From contig PDLQ01000013.1 of the NCBI GenBank assembly GCA_002591745.1, forward strand, positions 1 through 64,000: a stretch of DNA of 64,000 bases, written 5' to 3'. The number at the start of each line of letters is the position of its first letter. Position 1 is the stretch's first letter. Shown here piece by piece: positions 10,504 through 19,048 of the stretch. The position numbers were made by a program, and so were the translations under genes. This DNA is from Lewinellaceae bacterium SD302 (GTDB lineage Bacteria > Bacteroidota > Bacteroidia > Chitinophagales > Saprospiraceae). The notes below the pieces were generated by a model, which was given only the letters and a program-made list of their open reading frames with translations, had not been told where the DNA came from and did no database searches.

Positions 10504-10758
10504 ATGGCACATCATAAGTCATCCAAGAAGCGCATTCGTCAAGATGCCAAGAAGCGTTTGCACAATCGCTATTACAAGAAATCTACTCGTACTGCTATCC
10601 GCTCCTTCCGTGAGTTGGAAGACAAGAACGAAGCGGAAAAAGCACTGCCTAAGTTGTTTAGCATGATCGATCGTCTGGCTAAGCGTAACCAGTGGCACCA
10701 GAACAAGGCAGCCAACGTGAAGAGCGGTTTGTCTCTATTCACTAAGAGCCTCGGCTAG
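10504..10758 (+). CDS. rpsT: 30S ribosomal protein S20
   Basis: A basic 84-residue protein with the S20 start MAHHKSSKKRIRQDAKK, a Lys/Arg-rich helix pair and the conserved NKAANVKSGL region near the end. S20 binds 16S rRNA in the small subunit. The length matches the family. It is monocistronic, with its own promoter upstream and a strong terminator downstream. Confidence 0.97.
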   Translation: MAHHKSSKKRIRQDAKKRLHNRYYKKSTRTAIRSFRELEDKNEAEKALPKLFSMIDRLAKRNQWHQNKAANVKSGLSLFTKSLG

Positions 10759-10793
10759 TCCTCATACGAGGACATTTTGTTGGTTTTCCAACC

Positions 10794-10831
10794 AAAAGCC
10801 CGTTTCGACAATTGTCGAAACGGGCTTTTTT
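10794..10831. terminator. Bidirectional terminator
   Basis: A perfect inverted repeat: AAAAGCCCGTTTCGACAA at 10794-10811 is followed directly by its complement to 10829, with A-runs and T-runs at the ends. It serves rpsT on the plus strand and the thioredoxin-like gene ending at 10860 on the minus strand. Confidence 0.88.
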
Positions 10832-10859
10832 GTTGAGTAATTGAAGGAAACGCAGGCGA

Positions 10860-11534
10860 TTACTTCGCTTTGATCGTACAGCCGACGGCTTTAACATCAA
10901 CCGGGTCGATCTCTTTACCGGACAAATGGGCATCGATAGCGGACTTGACATAACTGACGCTGACATCTTCTCCTTCGTAATCATCGTCGATAGCTCCGTG
11001 ATAGAGAAGTGTGCGACCCTTATCCAGCAGGAAAATCTCAGGAGTACGGGTGGCTCCGTAAGCGGGGTAGACGGACTGTTCGGCATCCAGCAAATAGAGG
11101 TAGGGGATTTCTTTGTCCGCAACCCGTTGTTGCATCGCTTCCATATTGTCGCCTGGCTTGATGGCAACGTCGTTAGGCTGAATGGCTACGACGGGGAACC
11201 CTTTAGCGGCCATTTCCTGGTGCAATTGAATGATTCGGTCCTCGTACTTCACGGCATAAGGGCAGGTATTGCAAGTGAAGGTGACGATGAAGCCTTGATT
11301 CTCGTCTTTCATACCATCCAAGCTATAAGTGCCGCCATCGGTACCAGTGAGAGCGAAATCGGGTGCGGTGTCTCCGATATTTAATTTTGGAGTTGCAACC
11401 ACGGCTGATGGCGCTGCGTCCACTACTGCTGCGGCGGTCTCGGCAGCTTCTACAGTTTCGGGGGCTGTCTCACCGCTGTCACAGGCAAAACTGAAAGCGG
11501 CCAGGGCGCATAAGGTGATCGTTCGTAAAGTCAT
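10860..11534 (-). CDS. Exported thioredoxin-fold lipoprotein (AhpC/TSA-redoxin type)
   Basis: A 224-residue protein with a signal peptide ending in a lipobox (FSFAC), so probably anchored as a lipoprotein in the cell envelope. After an Ala-rich linker comes a redoxin domain (IGDTAPDFALTGTDG) with the active-site motif CNTCPYAVKYE, then the cis-Pro segment TRTPEIFLLD. The CxxCP motif suits a thiol-disulfide oxidoreductase or peroxiredoxin-like enzyme. It lies 14 bases downstream of a TlpA-like gene on the same strand, so the two are probably co-transcribed. The exact substrate cannot be told from sequence. Confidence 0.88.
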   Translation of the reverse strand: MTLRTITLCALAAFSFACDSGETAPETVEAAETAAAVVDAAPSAVVATPKLNIGDTAPDFALTGTDGGTYSLDGMKDENQGFIVTFTCNTCPYAVKYEDRIIQLHQEMAAKGFPVVAIQPNDVAIKPGDNMEAMQQRVADKEIPYLYLLDAEQSVYPAYGATRTPEIFLLDKGRTLLYHGAIDDDYEGEDVSVSYVKSAIDAHLSGKEIDPVDVKAVGCTIKAK

Positions 11535-11548
11535 AATCAGGTTTTGAA

Positions 11549-12091
11549 TTACATTAAAGGTTCTACCTGGGTTTTAAGGTCCTGGTAGGTGGAGAATGAT
11601 TTATCAACGAAAAAACGCAGACCATTCTTATAGATTACGGTGATGGGGATCGTGCCGGTCCAGCGACTGTCTACCCGGTCGATCCAGCTGTTTTGGTCTT
11701 TGTCGGTTAGAGCAACGACTGGCAGCGAACGAGGGTCTAACGGAAATTCTTCAATAAAACGGGGCAGCTTGGTCGTCAGATCTTTCTTGAAATCCAGGCT
11801 GACAAGTACTATCCGTAGTGGTTTTCCCGTATAATCACGCGCCAATTGTTGGAAATGGGGTAGTTCTTCTACGCAAGGAGCGCACCAGGTAGCCCAGAAA
11901 TTGATGACGTAAGTGGTGTCGTTTTGCTGGTTAAACAGTCCTTCGATGGCGTCGAAATTATCGTAAACTGGAAAGCTGAGTCCCTGATCGGTATTTGGTT
12001 GTAAGATAGTAGTAATACCATCGGTTTTCGGCTCAGAACAACCAAATAGCAACAATAAGGAAAGAGCAATCAGTAGATTTAATGTCTTCAT
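11549..12091 (-). CDS. TlpA-family thiol-disulfide oxidoreductase, lipoprotein
   Basis: The start chosen is the ATG at 12091, giving MKTLNLLIALSLLLLFGC, a clean lipoprotein signal; a TTG five codons upstream is less likely. The 180-residue product has a thioredoxin fold with active site WATWCAPCVEELP and cis-Pro region GTIPITVIY. TlpA/ResA proteins reduce disulfides in the envelope, for example during cytochrome c maturation. It is the first gene of a likely two-gene operon with the redoxin lipoprotein. Confidence 0.9.
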   Translation of the reverse strand: MKTLNLLIALSLLLLFGCSEPKTDGITTILQPNTDQGLSFPVYDNFDAIEGLFNQQNDTTYVINFWATWCAPCVEELPHFQQLARDYTGKPLRIVLVSLDFKKDLTTKLPRFIEEFPLDPRSLPVVALTDKDQNSWIDRVDSRWTGTIPITVIYKNGLRFFVDKSFSTYQDLKTQVEPLM

Positions 12092-12122
12092 GCTCACCAA
12101 ACGCAATGCAGGGCAGTTGGGT

Positions 12123-12170
12123 TGATACGACGAAGGGGGAAACGTTCACGTTTCCCCCTTCGTCGTATCA
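12123..12170. terminator. Long perfect hairpin
   Basis: A 23-bp perfect stem (12123-12145 with 12148-12170) and a 2-base loop lie just after the end of the minus-strand gene at 12186 and before the TlpA start. There is no T-run next to it, so it could be a terminator, an mRNA 3' structure or a dispersed palindrome. Confidence 0.55.
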
Positions 12171-12185
12171 GAAACATGCACTTAG

Positions 12186-13808
12186 TTATTGCTTGACCAC
12201 CTTGGTTGTATAGAGCAATTCATCTCCACTCAGTAATTGAATACTGTAATGGCCTTCAGGCAGTTGTTGGCCAACCTGAACACGCCCGGAAACAGCGAAG
12301 GATTCCAGACGGCGTTCGGCCACAGTTCTGCCGGCCTGATCGGTAACCTTTACTGACAGTGTGCTAAAATTGCGACCGGGCAGGTCGTAATCGATCTGAA
12401 AAAAATCATCGCTGGGGTTGGGGAAAACGTTGACCACAACCGATGCTTTAGCTATGTATTCAGTATTGACTGCCGTAAGTTGCAGACTGGTGTCTACAAT
12501 AGTCACCACGTCATTTTCAAGTTCAACCGGCACAGTCAAATCATCGTATCCATCCAGACTGAAGGTGGCGGTATATGCACCGCCAAAAGCTGAACCGGTC
12601 TTATAATCGCCGGTGGCATCGGTGGTGGTGGCTTTATCATCCGGTCCGGTCAGTACGACACTTACGCCGTTGAGGGAAGCGCCGGAATCAGCGTCGGTGA
12701 TGTTGCCGTGGAGACGGGCGCCGCGGATGTAGTCAACTTCAACCACGTAGAGTCCACTGTCGCGATCGGTCATCAGTACAAGACCGGAAGGCAGGAAGGG
12801 GTAAGCACCCCAATTGCCATTGAAGCCTAATTCGTCGGTTGGAGCCCAGGTATCAAAGTAGCCGACCTCGATAATGTTATCGGGTACTGAGGCGTCGGCG
12901 ATCTCCAGTCCGTCGGTATAGTAACTGGTGACGAGGTATTCGTCGATCACGTGAACATTATGGGGTATCGTTCCCTGTCCCAGGCTACGCTCGGGGCGGA
13001 ATTCGTCGATCAGGATCGGTTCGTTTTCATTGCTGATGTCGTAAGCGGCTACCGGAGCGTCGGGGCGCTCATCGCAGGTAAATATATAGTTGGCGTCGGC
13101 GGTCGTCCAGGCGTTATGGGTGAAGTCCGAGGGGGTAGGGGCCGAGCCCAGAAATACAATGTTCTGCGGATCACTTACGTCATAAATGGTCAGTGTGCCG
13201 ACGTAAATTTCGGAAGCATACATCCGGTCATTTTGCACGTAGACATCGTGGGCGTAGACGGAAGGAGCGTCGGCGACAAAGGGAACTCCCTGTGCCGGAT
13301 TGCTCACGTCGTAAATGACCTGTCCTCCAAAATTGAGGTTAGAGCCGGCGATGTAGGCGTAGCCTTCCTTGGTGTCTACGTAGATGTTGTGAGCGCTGGT
13401 CAAAGAATCTCCGCTGGTGGGATGCTCTAAGTTGATGAACTCGAAACTGACGGAATCGGGTAGGGGGCTGAGGTCAATGACCAGCAATCCGTCCTGTACA
13501 TTGCCGTCAGCCACAACGAAAGCATAGTCTCCCATTGTTTTGAGATCACGCCATACCGTCGGTGTCCCTTCGATACGCTGAATCTCCACGATGTTGTCCG
13601 GGTCGGCGAGACTCACGATGGAAACAGCGTCCTGGAGGCCAACGAGGGCGTACTCCGTGCTGTCCGGCGCCACGTAGCCCCAAATATCGTTGGTGCGGGG
13701 TTCAAAGTCGATCTGGTCACGCAGCGTAGTGTTGAATGTGGCATTCTGAGCACTGAGACCTGCGGAAAAGAGGGTCAGGCTGATCGCCAAGAGCGCGAAG
13801 TATTTCAT
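12186..13808 (-). CDS. Choice-of-anchor B family protein with T9SS tail
   Basis: Start at the ATG at 13808, giving signal peptide MKYFALLAISLTLFSAGLSA; the frame is open further upstream. The 540-residue product contains LVIVD-type beta-propeller repeats (YALVGLQDAVSIVSLADP, then HDVYVQNDRMYASEIYVG, then IPHNVHVIDEYLVTSYYTDG), a carboxypeptidase-regulatory-like Ig domain at about 390-455 (LHGNITDADSG), and a T9SS type A sorting domain (VFPNPSDDFF). It is a paralog of the gene ending at 14066. Secreted or surface-attached; the substrate is unknown. The TTGCTACTTTG word lies 25 bases upstream of the start. Confidence 0.9.
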   Translation of the reverse strand: MKYFALLAISLTLFSAGLSAQNATFNTTLRDQIDFEPRTNDIWGYVAPDSTEYALVGLQDAVSIVSLADPDNIVEIQRIEGTPTVWRDLKTMGDYAFVVADGNVQDGLLVIDLSPLPDSVSFEFINLEHPTSGDSLTSAHNIYVDTKEGYAYIAGSNLNFGGQVIYDVSNPAQGVPFVADAPSVYAHDVYVQNDRMYASEIYVGTLTIYDVSDPQNIVFLGSAPTPSDFTHNAWTTADANYIFTCDERPDAPVAAYDISNENEPILIDEFRPERSLGQGTIPHNVHVIDEYLVTSYYTDGLEIADASVPDNIIEVGYFDTWAPTDELGFNGNWGAYPFLPSGLVLMTDRDSGLYVVEVDYIRGARLHGNITDADSGASLNGVSVVLTGPDDKATTTDATGDYKTGSAFGGAYTATFSLDGYDDLTVPVELENDVVTIVDTSLQLTAVNTEYIAKASVVVNVFPNPSDDFFQIDYDLPGRNFSTLSVKVTDQAGRTVAERRLESFAVSGRVQVGQQLPEGHYSIQLLSGDELLYTTKVVKQ

Positions 13809-13832
13809 ATAGCGGTTTTTTATTGGGACTAG

Positions 13833-13843
13833 CAAAGTAGCAA
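13833..13843 (-). promoter_or_regulatory. TTGCTACTTTG motif
   Basis: Reads TTGCTACTTTGCTAGTCCC on the minus strand, 25 bases before the choice-of-anchor B start and oriented toward it. In frame it could also encode an upstream TTG start (MLVPIKNRYMKY). Confidence 0.6.
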
Positions 13844-13999
13844 AGTTTTTGAAGGCTAAGTGGCGGAGTATCAACCGCGCCGCCTGAAAATTTCCACGAT
13901 ATGGACAATCTACAGCCTTCGGTCAGCCAAAGATTTACTTATCGAAATTGGAAGATAAGGCTTATCGTCACTCATGCAAGACACTGCTACATTGCCAGC

Positions 14000-14041
14000 C
14001 CAAAAAAAGCCCGACAAAACCATTGGAATTGTCGGGCTTAA
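14000..14041 (-). terminator. Rho-independent terminator
   Basis: Stem AAGCCCGACAA (14007-14017) pairs with 14029-14039; on the minus strand it is followed by a T-run. It ends the gene finishing at 14066. A degenerate copy of the dispersed word (CTGCTACATTG) lies at 13984-13994. Confidence 0.85.
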
Positions 14042-14065
14042 AGCAATTCACGTTCTTAGGAAATG

Positions 14066-16489
14066 CTATTGTTTAATGATGGTTGTGGTAGAAACGGCCT
14101 CACCGTTTACTTCCAGGAGCAGGCTGTAGCTTCCGGCGGGTAGCGTTCCGCCCAGGCTAATGGTGCCATTAGTAACGTCGTTGGCCAATTCGAACAATTG
14201 TAACTGTCGGCCTTGCAGATCGATTACTTTCAACGTTGCCGCATCGGTGAGGGAAGGCAGGCTGTAGCTGACGTTGAAAAGGTCACTACTCGGGTTGGGG
14301 AACACAGCTACACTAAGATCAGCAGCGGTGAAGTCTTCGTTGGAAGAGATGAATTCTGCGGTGATGCTGAAGTTGTCCAGGCCGGCTTCCGAAAGGTGGC
14401 CTTCACCGGTATCTTCGGCAGTTACGATGAACTGTAATAGATCGTCCGCCGAAAATCCAAAGTCAGATAGGCGGAAGCTATCGGCTACCCAGGCACTGCT
14501 GGTGGTATTGGGATTTCCAGTAGCGTATTCCGTGATGTCTACGATGTTACCACCGCCGGCAAGCGAAATAGTAAGAATATCATCGGGAGCACTACCGCCG
14601 CCACCGTTGTAGAACCAGTAGTCGAAGTTAAAGATAAAGTCACTTGCGTTCGGTCCGTAGATTGCCAGGTCAATAGGGGGGGACAATAACCGAACGATGC
14701 CGTCGTCGATGTCGTCATCGCCTACACCACCACCAGCGTTGCCGGTTACGTAGGCGCGCTGGCCCAAATCGCCACCATTTTCGGAGTCGTTGCCGGGGGC
14801 CACCTGTTCGCCGCCGTTAGTTGTGCCGACGGGTCGGGCACGGGTCCACTCGCCTGTTTCGGCCAGGAACTGATTGGTCCATCCCTGGTCGATGACAAAG
14901 CCATCACGGTAACCAGGTTCCAGCTGGATGGAGAACTCCTCACCCGCTGCGACCGTAAATTCGAGCGCTTCGTTCTGGAAGCCCCATTGGGCGGCGTACA
15001 CGGTGTAATCACCGGTGAATATGCTGTTCAGGCTCACGTTACCATTAGCATCGGTAGTAGCTTCAAATGTACCGTTGAAACCTTCAAATAGTACCGTGGC
15101 TCCTTCGATCGGGCTGTTGTCGAAAGCATTGGTTACGTTGCCACTGATGGCTACGACTTCCAGCGGAGAGAGCACTACGTCCAGATCGGCTACTTCACCT
15201 TGAATTAAGTCGACAGATACCGTTTGGCTCAGGTAGCCGGATGCGGAAAAGACAACGTCGAAAGTTCCCGCGTCCACCTGTCCGGCTTGATAGTCGCCAC
15301 TGGCGTCCGTGAAAGCAATAGGGCCTTCGGCGCTGAGCACACTCACGGTAACGTTATTAATATTGTTGCCATTACTTGCGTCGGTTACATTACCGGCCAA
15401 ACGAGCGGCTCGCTGGTAGTCTACTTCAATAACAAAGAGACCGTTGCTGATGTCCGTGGCGAGTACCAGACCGGATGGCAGGAATGGGTATGCCCCCCAG
15501 CAACCATTAAAGCCGCCGCTGCCGCCGGACCAGGTGTCGTAAAAGCCTACTTCAATCAAGTTACTCGGTACGGAGGCATCCACGATTTCGAGACCGTCGG
15601 TATAGTGACTGGTAATCAGGTAGCCATCCAACACGTGGGTATTGTGGGGGATAACCCCTTCACCAACGCTACGGTTGGGGCGAAATTCGTCGATGAGGAT
15701 CGGATTGTTGGGGTCGCTGATGTCGTAAGCGGCCGTAGGGGCGTCGGCTCGTTCGTCGGTGGTGAAGATGTATTGTGCATCGGCAGTCGTCCAGGCGTTA
15801 TGGCAGAAGGAAAACGGGGTGATGCGGGTGCCGAGTTCGATAATATCCGACGGGTCAGTTACGTCGTAGATGGCCAGGCGGCCCAGGCCGATTTCGGAAG
15901 AGTACATCACATCGTCCTGTACGTAAACGTCGTGGGCGTAGATATTAGGTGCTGTGGCAATAAATTCCGGATTGAAGGGGTCGGCTTTCAGGTCGTAAAG
16001 GACCATGCCACCGCCGTTGTAATTTCCACCGGAGATGTAAAGGATATCAGTTGGAACATCGATGTAGAGGTTGTGGGCGGTCAGCAAAATCTCATTGGAT
16101 CCGGCGATGGGCAGGTTGAGATACTGGAATTCAAATTCTCCCGGGGTGCCGCTCATGTCAACGATCAAGAGGCCGTCGTCACCGGTGTCGGTAGTGGTAT
16201 AGGCGTAGTTCCCGTAGGTCTTCATGTCGCGCCAGGTGGAAGCATCACCTTCGATGAACTGTACTTCCACGGGGTTGTCGTGATCTTCGAGACTGACGAT
16301 GGAGAGGCCCGTGCGGGTGCCGACCAAAGCGTACTCGATATTGTTGACCTGATCAACGTAGCCCCAAATGTCGTTCAGCGATTGGGAGTACTGGAGTTGT
16401 CCGCGCAAGGTAGTGTTGAAAGCGACTTGGGATGAAACGGAGGATAGGGCCACCAACAGAAGGGCGGCTAACGTAAATAGTCTGGTCAT
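14066..16489 (-). CDS. Choice-of-anchor B family protein with two Ig-like regulatory domains and T9SS tail
   Basis: Start at the ATG at 16489 (MTRLFTLAALLLVALSSVSS, a signal peptide); 21 further codons upstream are open but unlikely. The 807-residue product has an LVIVD-type propeller domain (about 20-370) closely similar to its neighbour, then two carboxypeptidase-regulatory-like domains (LAGNVTDASNGNNINNV and ISGNVTNAFDNSPIEGA), a jelly-roll-like domain (about 540-700, containing FNFDYWFYNGGGG), and a T9SS type A sorting domain (VFPNPSSDLF). It is an enlarged tandem paralog of the gene at 12186-13808. Expected on the surface or secreted; function unknown. Confidence 0.9.
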   Translation of the reverse strand: MTRLFTLAALLLVALSSVSSQVAFNTTLRGQLQYSQSLNDIWGYVDQVNNIEYALVGTRTGLSIVSLEDHDNPVEVQFIEGDASTWRDMKTYGNYAYTTTDTGDDGLLIVDMSGTPGEFEFQYLNLPIAGSNEILLTAHNLYIDVPTDILYISGGNYNGGGMVLYDLKADPFNPEFIATAPNIYAHDVYVQDDVMYSSEIGLGRLAIYDVTDPSDIIELGTRITPFSFCHNAWTTADAQYIFTTDERADAPTAAYDISDPNNPILIDEFRPNRSVGEGVIPHNTHVLDGYLITSHYTDGLEIVDASVPSNLIEVGFYDTWSGGSGGFNGCWGAYPFLPSGLVLATDISNGLFVIEVDYQRAARLAGNVTDASNGNNINNVTVSVLSAEGPIAFTDASGDYQAGQVDAGTFDVVFSASGYLSQTVSVDLIQGEVADLDVVLSPLEVVAISGNVTNAFDNSPIEGATVLFEGFNGTFEATTDANGNVSLNSIFTGDYTVYAAQWGFQNEALEFTVAAGEEFSIQLEPGYRDGFVIDQGWTNQFLAETGEWTRARPVGTTNGGEQVAPGNDSENGGDLGQRAYVTGNAGGGVGDDDIDDGIVRLLSPPIDLAIYGPNASDFIFNFDYWFYNGGGGSAPDDILTISLAGGGNIVDITEYATGNPNTTSSAWVADSFRLSDFGFSADDLLQFIVTAEDTGEGHLSEAGLDNFSITAEFISSNEDFTAADLSVAVFPNPSSDLFNVSYSLPSLTDAATLKVIDLQGRQLQLFELANDVTNGTISLGGTLPAGSYSLLLEVNGEAVSTTTIIKQ

Positions 16490-16700
16490 TCTAAGATTAA
16501 AATTGATATTCAGTGAGTTTCCGATAAGGAAAAAGGGCAATTGCTGAAGCAATTGGCCGGAGGATGTTGTTTGAAATTCGTAGGAATATGAATAGGTAAC
16601 ACTGAAGCAACGCGAAAGTAACGTTTCTTAGGCAAAGGTTTGTCATTCAACGCCTGTACATAAAGCGTTTGGGCAATTCACGGACAAAATTAGTGCTGAA

Positions 16701-17240
16701 TTACCAGTCGATCTGGTCACCGGGCCGCAGCCCCTTGCGCTGGCCGTAGCCGGCATTGACTTCCAAAACGTATTTGGCCGGGCCAGTGCTGGGAACCGGG
16801 TCGGTAGTCATCGGGGTGGTGTTGGCAGCAACGTTGACTATTTTGCGTTCTGCGTCGATGAAAATAATGTCCAGCGGAATATAGGTATTGAGCATCCAGA
16901 AGGATTGAGGTTCCTCGGCATCCATCAGGAACAGCATGCCTTGGTCCTCCTCCATGCTACGGCGGTACATAAGGCCCTGAGTAATGTCGTCGCGGTTGTC
17001 GGCGATCTCGATGTCGAGGGTAGCAATGGAAGCTCCGTCGCGGCTGATCGTCAGTTCGCCTTCTTTGGTGAATTGTGGTCCCACTTTCGCGTTACTGGCT
17101 TTGGGAATGGAAGAATAGATGAAGGCAACGATGCCGATGCCCAGAATGATCAGGATGCCCCATTTGGTGCCACCGGTTGATTTCGACTTACGCTTACCGT
17201 GGCGATCGGTGACGGAGGGACGTTTTTTGGCTTTGCTCAT
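16701..17240 (-). CDS. DUF192 domain protein, membrane-anchored
   Basis: A 179-residue protein with a Lys-rich N-terminus, one membrane segment (about 26-44, GILIILGIGIVAFIYSSIP) and an outside DUF192 domain (GLMYRRSMEEDQGMLFLM, then SFWMLNTYIPLDIIFID, then VLEVNAG). The length and motif order are typical of the family, whose biochemical role is not established. A TTGCTACTTTG word at 17369-17379 points toward it, about 130 bases upstream, across an AT-rich leader. Confidence 0.9.
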   Translation of the reverse strand: MSKAKKRPSVTDRHGKRKSKSTGGTKWGILIILGIGIVAFIYSSIPKASNAKVGPQFTKEGELTISRDGASIATLDIEIADNRDDITQGLMYRRSMEEDQGMLFLMDAEEPQSFWMLNTYIPLDIIFIDAERKIVNVAANTTPMTTDPVPSTGPAKYVLEVNAGYGQRKGLRPGDQIDW

Positions 17241-17368
17241 AGGGTCACAAAGTTAATTAAGAAAAAAGATTAAGCCGGCGCTGCTCGTCGGATTGGAGAA
17301 AAGGATCAAAATATTTATTCCGAATAGTCGGCAGGGTGGTCTGTAAGGTTGTCTTTTTTTTTGGTTAG

Positions 17369-17379
17369 CAAAGTAGCAA
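17369..17379 (-). promoter_or_regulatory. TTGCTACTTTG motif
   Basis: Reads TTGCTACTTTGCTAACCAA on the minus strand. It lies just after the stop of the helical-protein gene and points toward the DUF192 gene. A homologous copy sits at the same place after the paralog ending at 23663. Confidence 0.6.
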
Positions 17380-17394
17380 TGCCGAATGTAAAGC

Positions 17395-18807
17395 TCAAAA
17401 ATTCCGCTCAACCGCTCGTAGTAACCAATCCTTTTCCGTGCAGGGGTCGGTGGCTTGTATTTTTTGTCCGAGTTCCCGTTTTGCTACTTTGTCTCCCGGC
17501 GGTAGTTTGCTGGCTTTCTCGGCCAAAGAGAAAATGTTGAGGTAGTTCTTCTGGTGATAACCAAGGTTATTCTTTCGCCTCAACAATGATTTGGTAGATC
17601 GAATATGACTAATGAGCAGGTTGTAATCATCCCGTTCGAAATAAATTTTGAGTTGCAGCACCCTGGCCGTGAGGTGATGAATGAAATCCTGATAATCAGC
17701 CGTTCTTAAGTGGCCCAGTGTTTGGTTGTAGTCACCACGTTTGAAAGAGAGCCGGGCGCGGCTGAGCGATTCCACTTCTTCCCGTTTGTCCTCCGGCAGG
17801 CGCCGGGCGTTCTTTTGCAGAAAGTTTTCCGCCCAGTCCACTTCTTCCAGGCGCAGGGCAATACCCAAAATGTTATTAAAAGTAAAGATGCCAATGTAGC
17901 CGGCTTCGTTGTAAAATATTTTTCGCTCCAGCCCTAGTTTGTATAGAGTGAGCGTACGGGGCAGGTAATCCAATCGGCCCGTATTGCTCTCCCTGAGGCA
18001 GTGGTTGATGGCTAGAATCAAGAGGTTACGTTGGTCCTGGCTCGGGAAAAGGGCGATGTGGAGCATGATCCCTTCCATCAACTCTTCAAAAATACGGTCG
18101 GTATTCGCTCCTTTGTCCTGGTCGCGATACAACAGGGCCGCCAGATAGAAAAGATGAATACCCGGTTCATCGGTTTGGGGGTGATTAGCGTAATAGGCCA
18201 TGCTTTCTTCGAGCAGGGGAGCGAATAGCTCGGACCGGACCTGACGTTGATAAGAAAGGGTGTCGCAGGCTTGGCGAAATCGTTGTGCCAAAAAGAGATT
18301 AGTCAGCGTTTTTTCCTGAGCGTCGATGTTGTGGACCATTTTACGGCTTTGGGAAGCTTTCAAGAAGTATTGCGCTTTTTCCAGCTGATAACTCAAGCGG
18401 TATTGAGCCGTAGCGGCCCAGGGCTTGCTCGAAGCGTATTTCCGGTATTGGTTGATCCGTTTTTGCTGATGCTTCACCAGTCCACGACGACGATATTGTT
18501 GCAACACCTGCTCCCGGTAGGCCCAGGTATCCTGCCGCAAAGCCAGGTAGGCCAGGCAGTCTTCCATGCTCGTCAGAAGTTCGTGGTATAACCGGCGATA
18601 GCGGGCAGCATCGGGTTGCTTGTTACCCTCCAGCTTAGCCAGCACGGCACCGGGGTCCGGCTCAATGCCCAGCCGGTGGTAATGATCGGCCAGCGCGTTG
18701 TAAAGCTCGGCCAGTAGTTTATTACTGTTGTGTAAAGGAGAGGTCAGCCATTCCTTCATAGCCTTTTGCTCCTGATTGTCCAGCGATTTTATGAGGTCGA
18801 CGATCAA
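17395..18807 (-). CDS. Helical module protein, paralog 1 (unknown function)
   Basis: A 470-residue protein without signal peptide or membrane segment, Leu/Arg/Glu-rich and almost all helical by appearance, possibly of TPR type. I do not recognise a named family. Landmarks shared by four paralogs in this window are an N-terminal SP-x-HN motif, a central FTFNN block, LSRARLSFKRGDYNQTL, a LLRRKNNLGYHQKNYLN block and a final WLLRAVERNF. It starts with TTG; a stop lies three codons upstream and there is no ATG. It is divergent from the giant T9SS gene at 19049, with 241 bases between them. Its closest relative is the paralog at 23663-25069, which also faces an SprB-type giant. Confidence 0.85.
   Translation of the reverse strand: MIVDLIKSLDNQEQKAMKEWLTSPLHNSNKLLAELYNALADHYHRLGIEPDPGAVLAKLEGNKQPDAARYRRLYHELLTSMEDCLAYLALRQDTWAYREQVLQQYRRRGLVKHQQKRINQYRKYASSKPWAATAQYRLSYQLEKAQYFLKASQSRKMVHNIDAQEKTLTNLFLAQRFRQACDTLSYQRQVRSELFAPLLEESMAYYANHPQTDEPGIHLFYLAALLYRDQDKGANTDRIFEELMEGIMLHIALFPSQDQRNLLILAINHCLRESNTGRLDYLPRTLTLYKLGLERKIFYNEAGYIGIFTFNNILGIALRLEEVDWAENFLQKNARRLPEDKREEVESLSRARLSFKRGDYNQTLGHLRTADYQDFIHHLTARVLQLKIYFERDDYNLLISHIRSTKSLLRRKNNLGYHQKNYLNIFSLAEKASKLPPGDKVAKRELGQKIQATDPCTEKDWLLRAVERNF
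17481..17491 (+). repeat. TTGCTACTTTG motif inside a gene
   Basis: An exact copy, antisense to the helical-protein gene and encoding part of GDKVAKREL. The paralog at 23663-25069 lacks the word here. Confidence 0.55.
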
Positions 18808-18859
18808 ATCGCACTAGATTTTAATTTAGTATTAATCATATGTGAAAAACTTTGACTAG

Positions 18860-18870
18860 CAAAGTAGCAA
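18860..18870 (-). promoter_or_regulatory. TTGCTACTTTG motif before helical paralog 1
   Basis: Reads TTGCTACTTTGCTAGTCAAA on the minus strand, 53 bases before the TTG start of the helical gene. It forms a back-to-back pair with the plus-strand copy at 18888. Confidence 0.65.
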
Positions 18871-18887
18871 TATTTTTATAATAAACA

Positions 18888-18898
18888 TTGCTACTTTG
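18888..18898 (+). promoter_or_regulatory. TTGCTACTTTG motif before SprB-type giant 1
   Basis: Reads TTGCTACTTTGATAGCCAAA, pointing toward the ATG at 19049, 150 bases away. With the copy at 18860 it makes a divergent regulatory region. Confidence 0.65.
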
Positions 18899-19048
18899 AT
18901 AGCCAAAAGTAAGCAGGATCTAAAACTATTGCTATTAAATGTGCTTGCCTCAGCGCCGAGACCGCCCGATCATTGTAGCATTGGAGTCGGACAGCTAACT
19001 TGATTTTAGGTTACCCGGCCACTTACTCGGACTGAAAACACTTCTCTC

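Noticed and set aside
15224-16435. A 403-codon plus-strand open frame opposite the second choice-of-anchor B gene
   Set aside because: No family features; the minus-strand gene has a signal peptide, propeller repeats and a T9SS tail.
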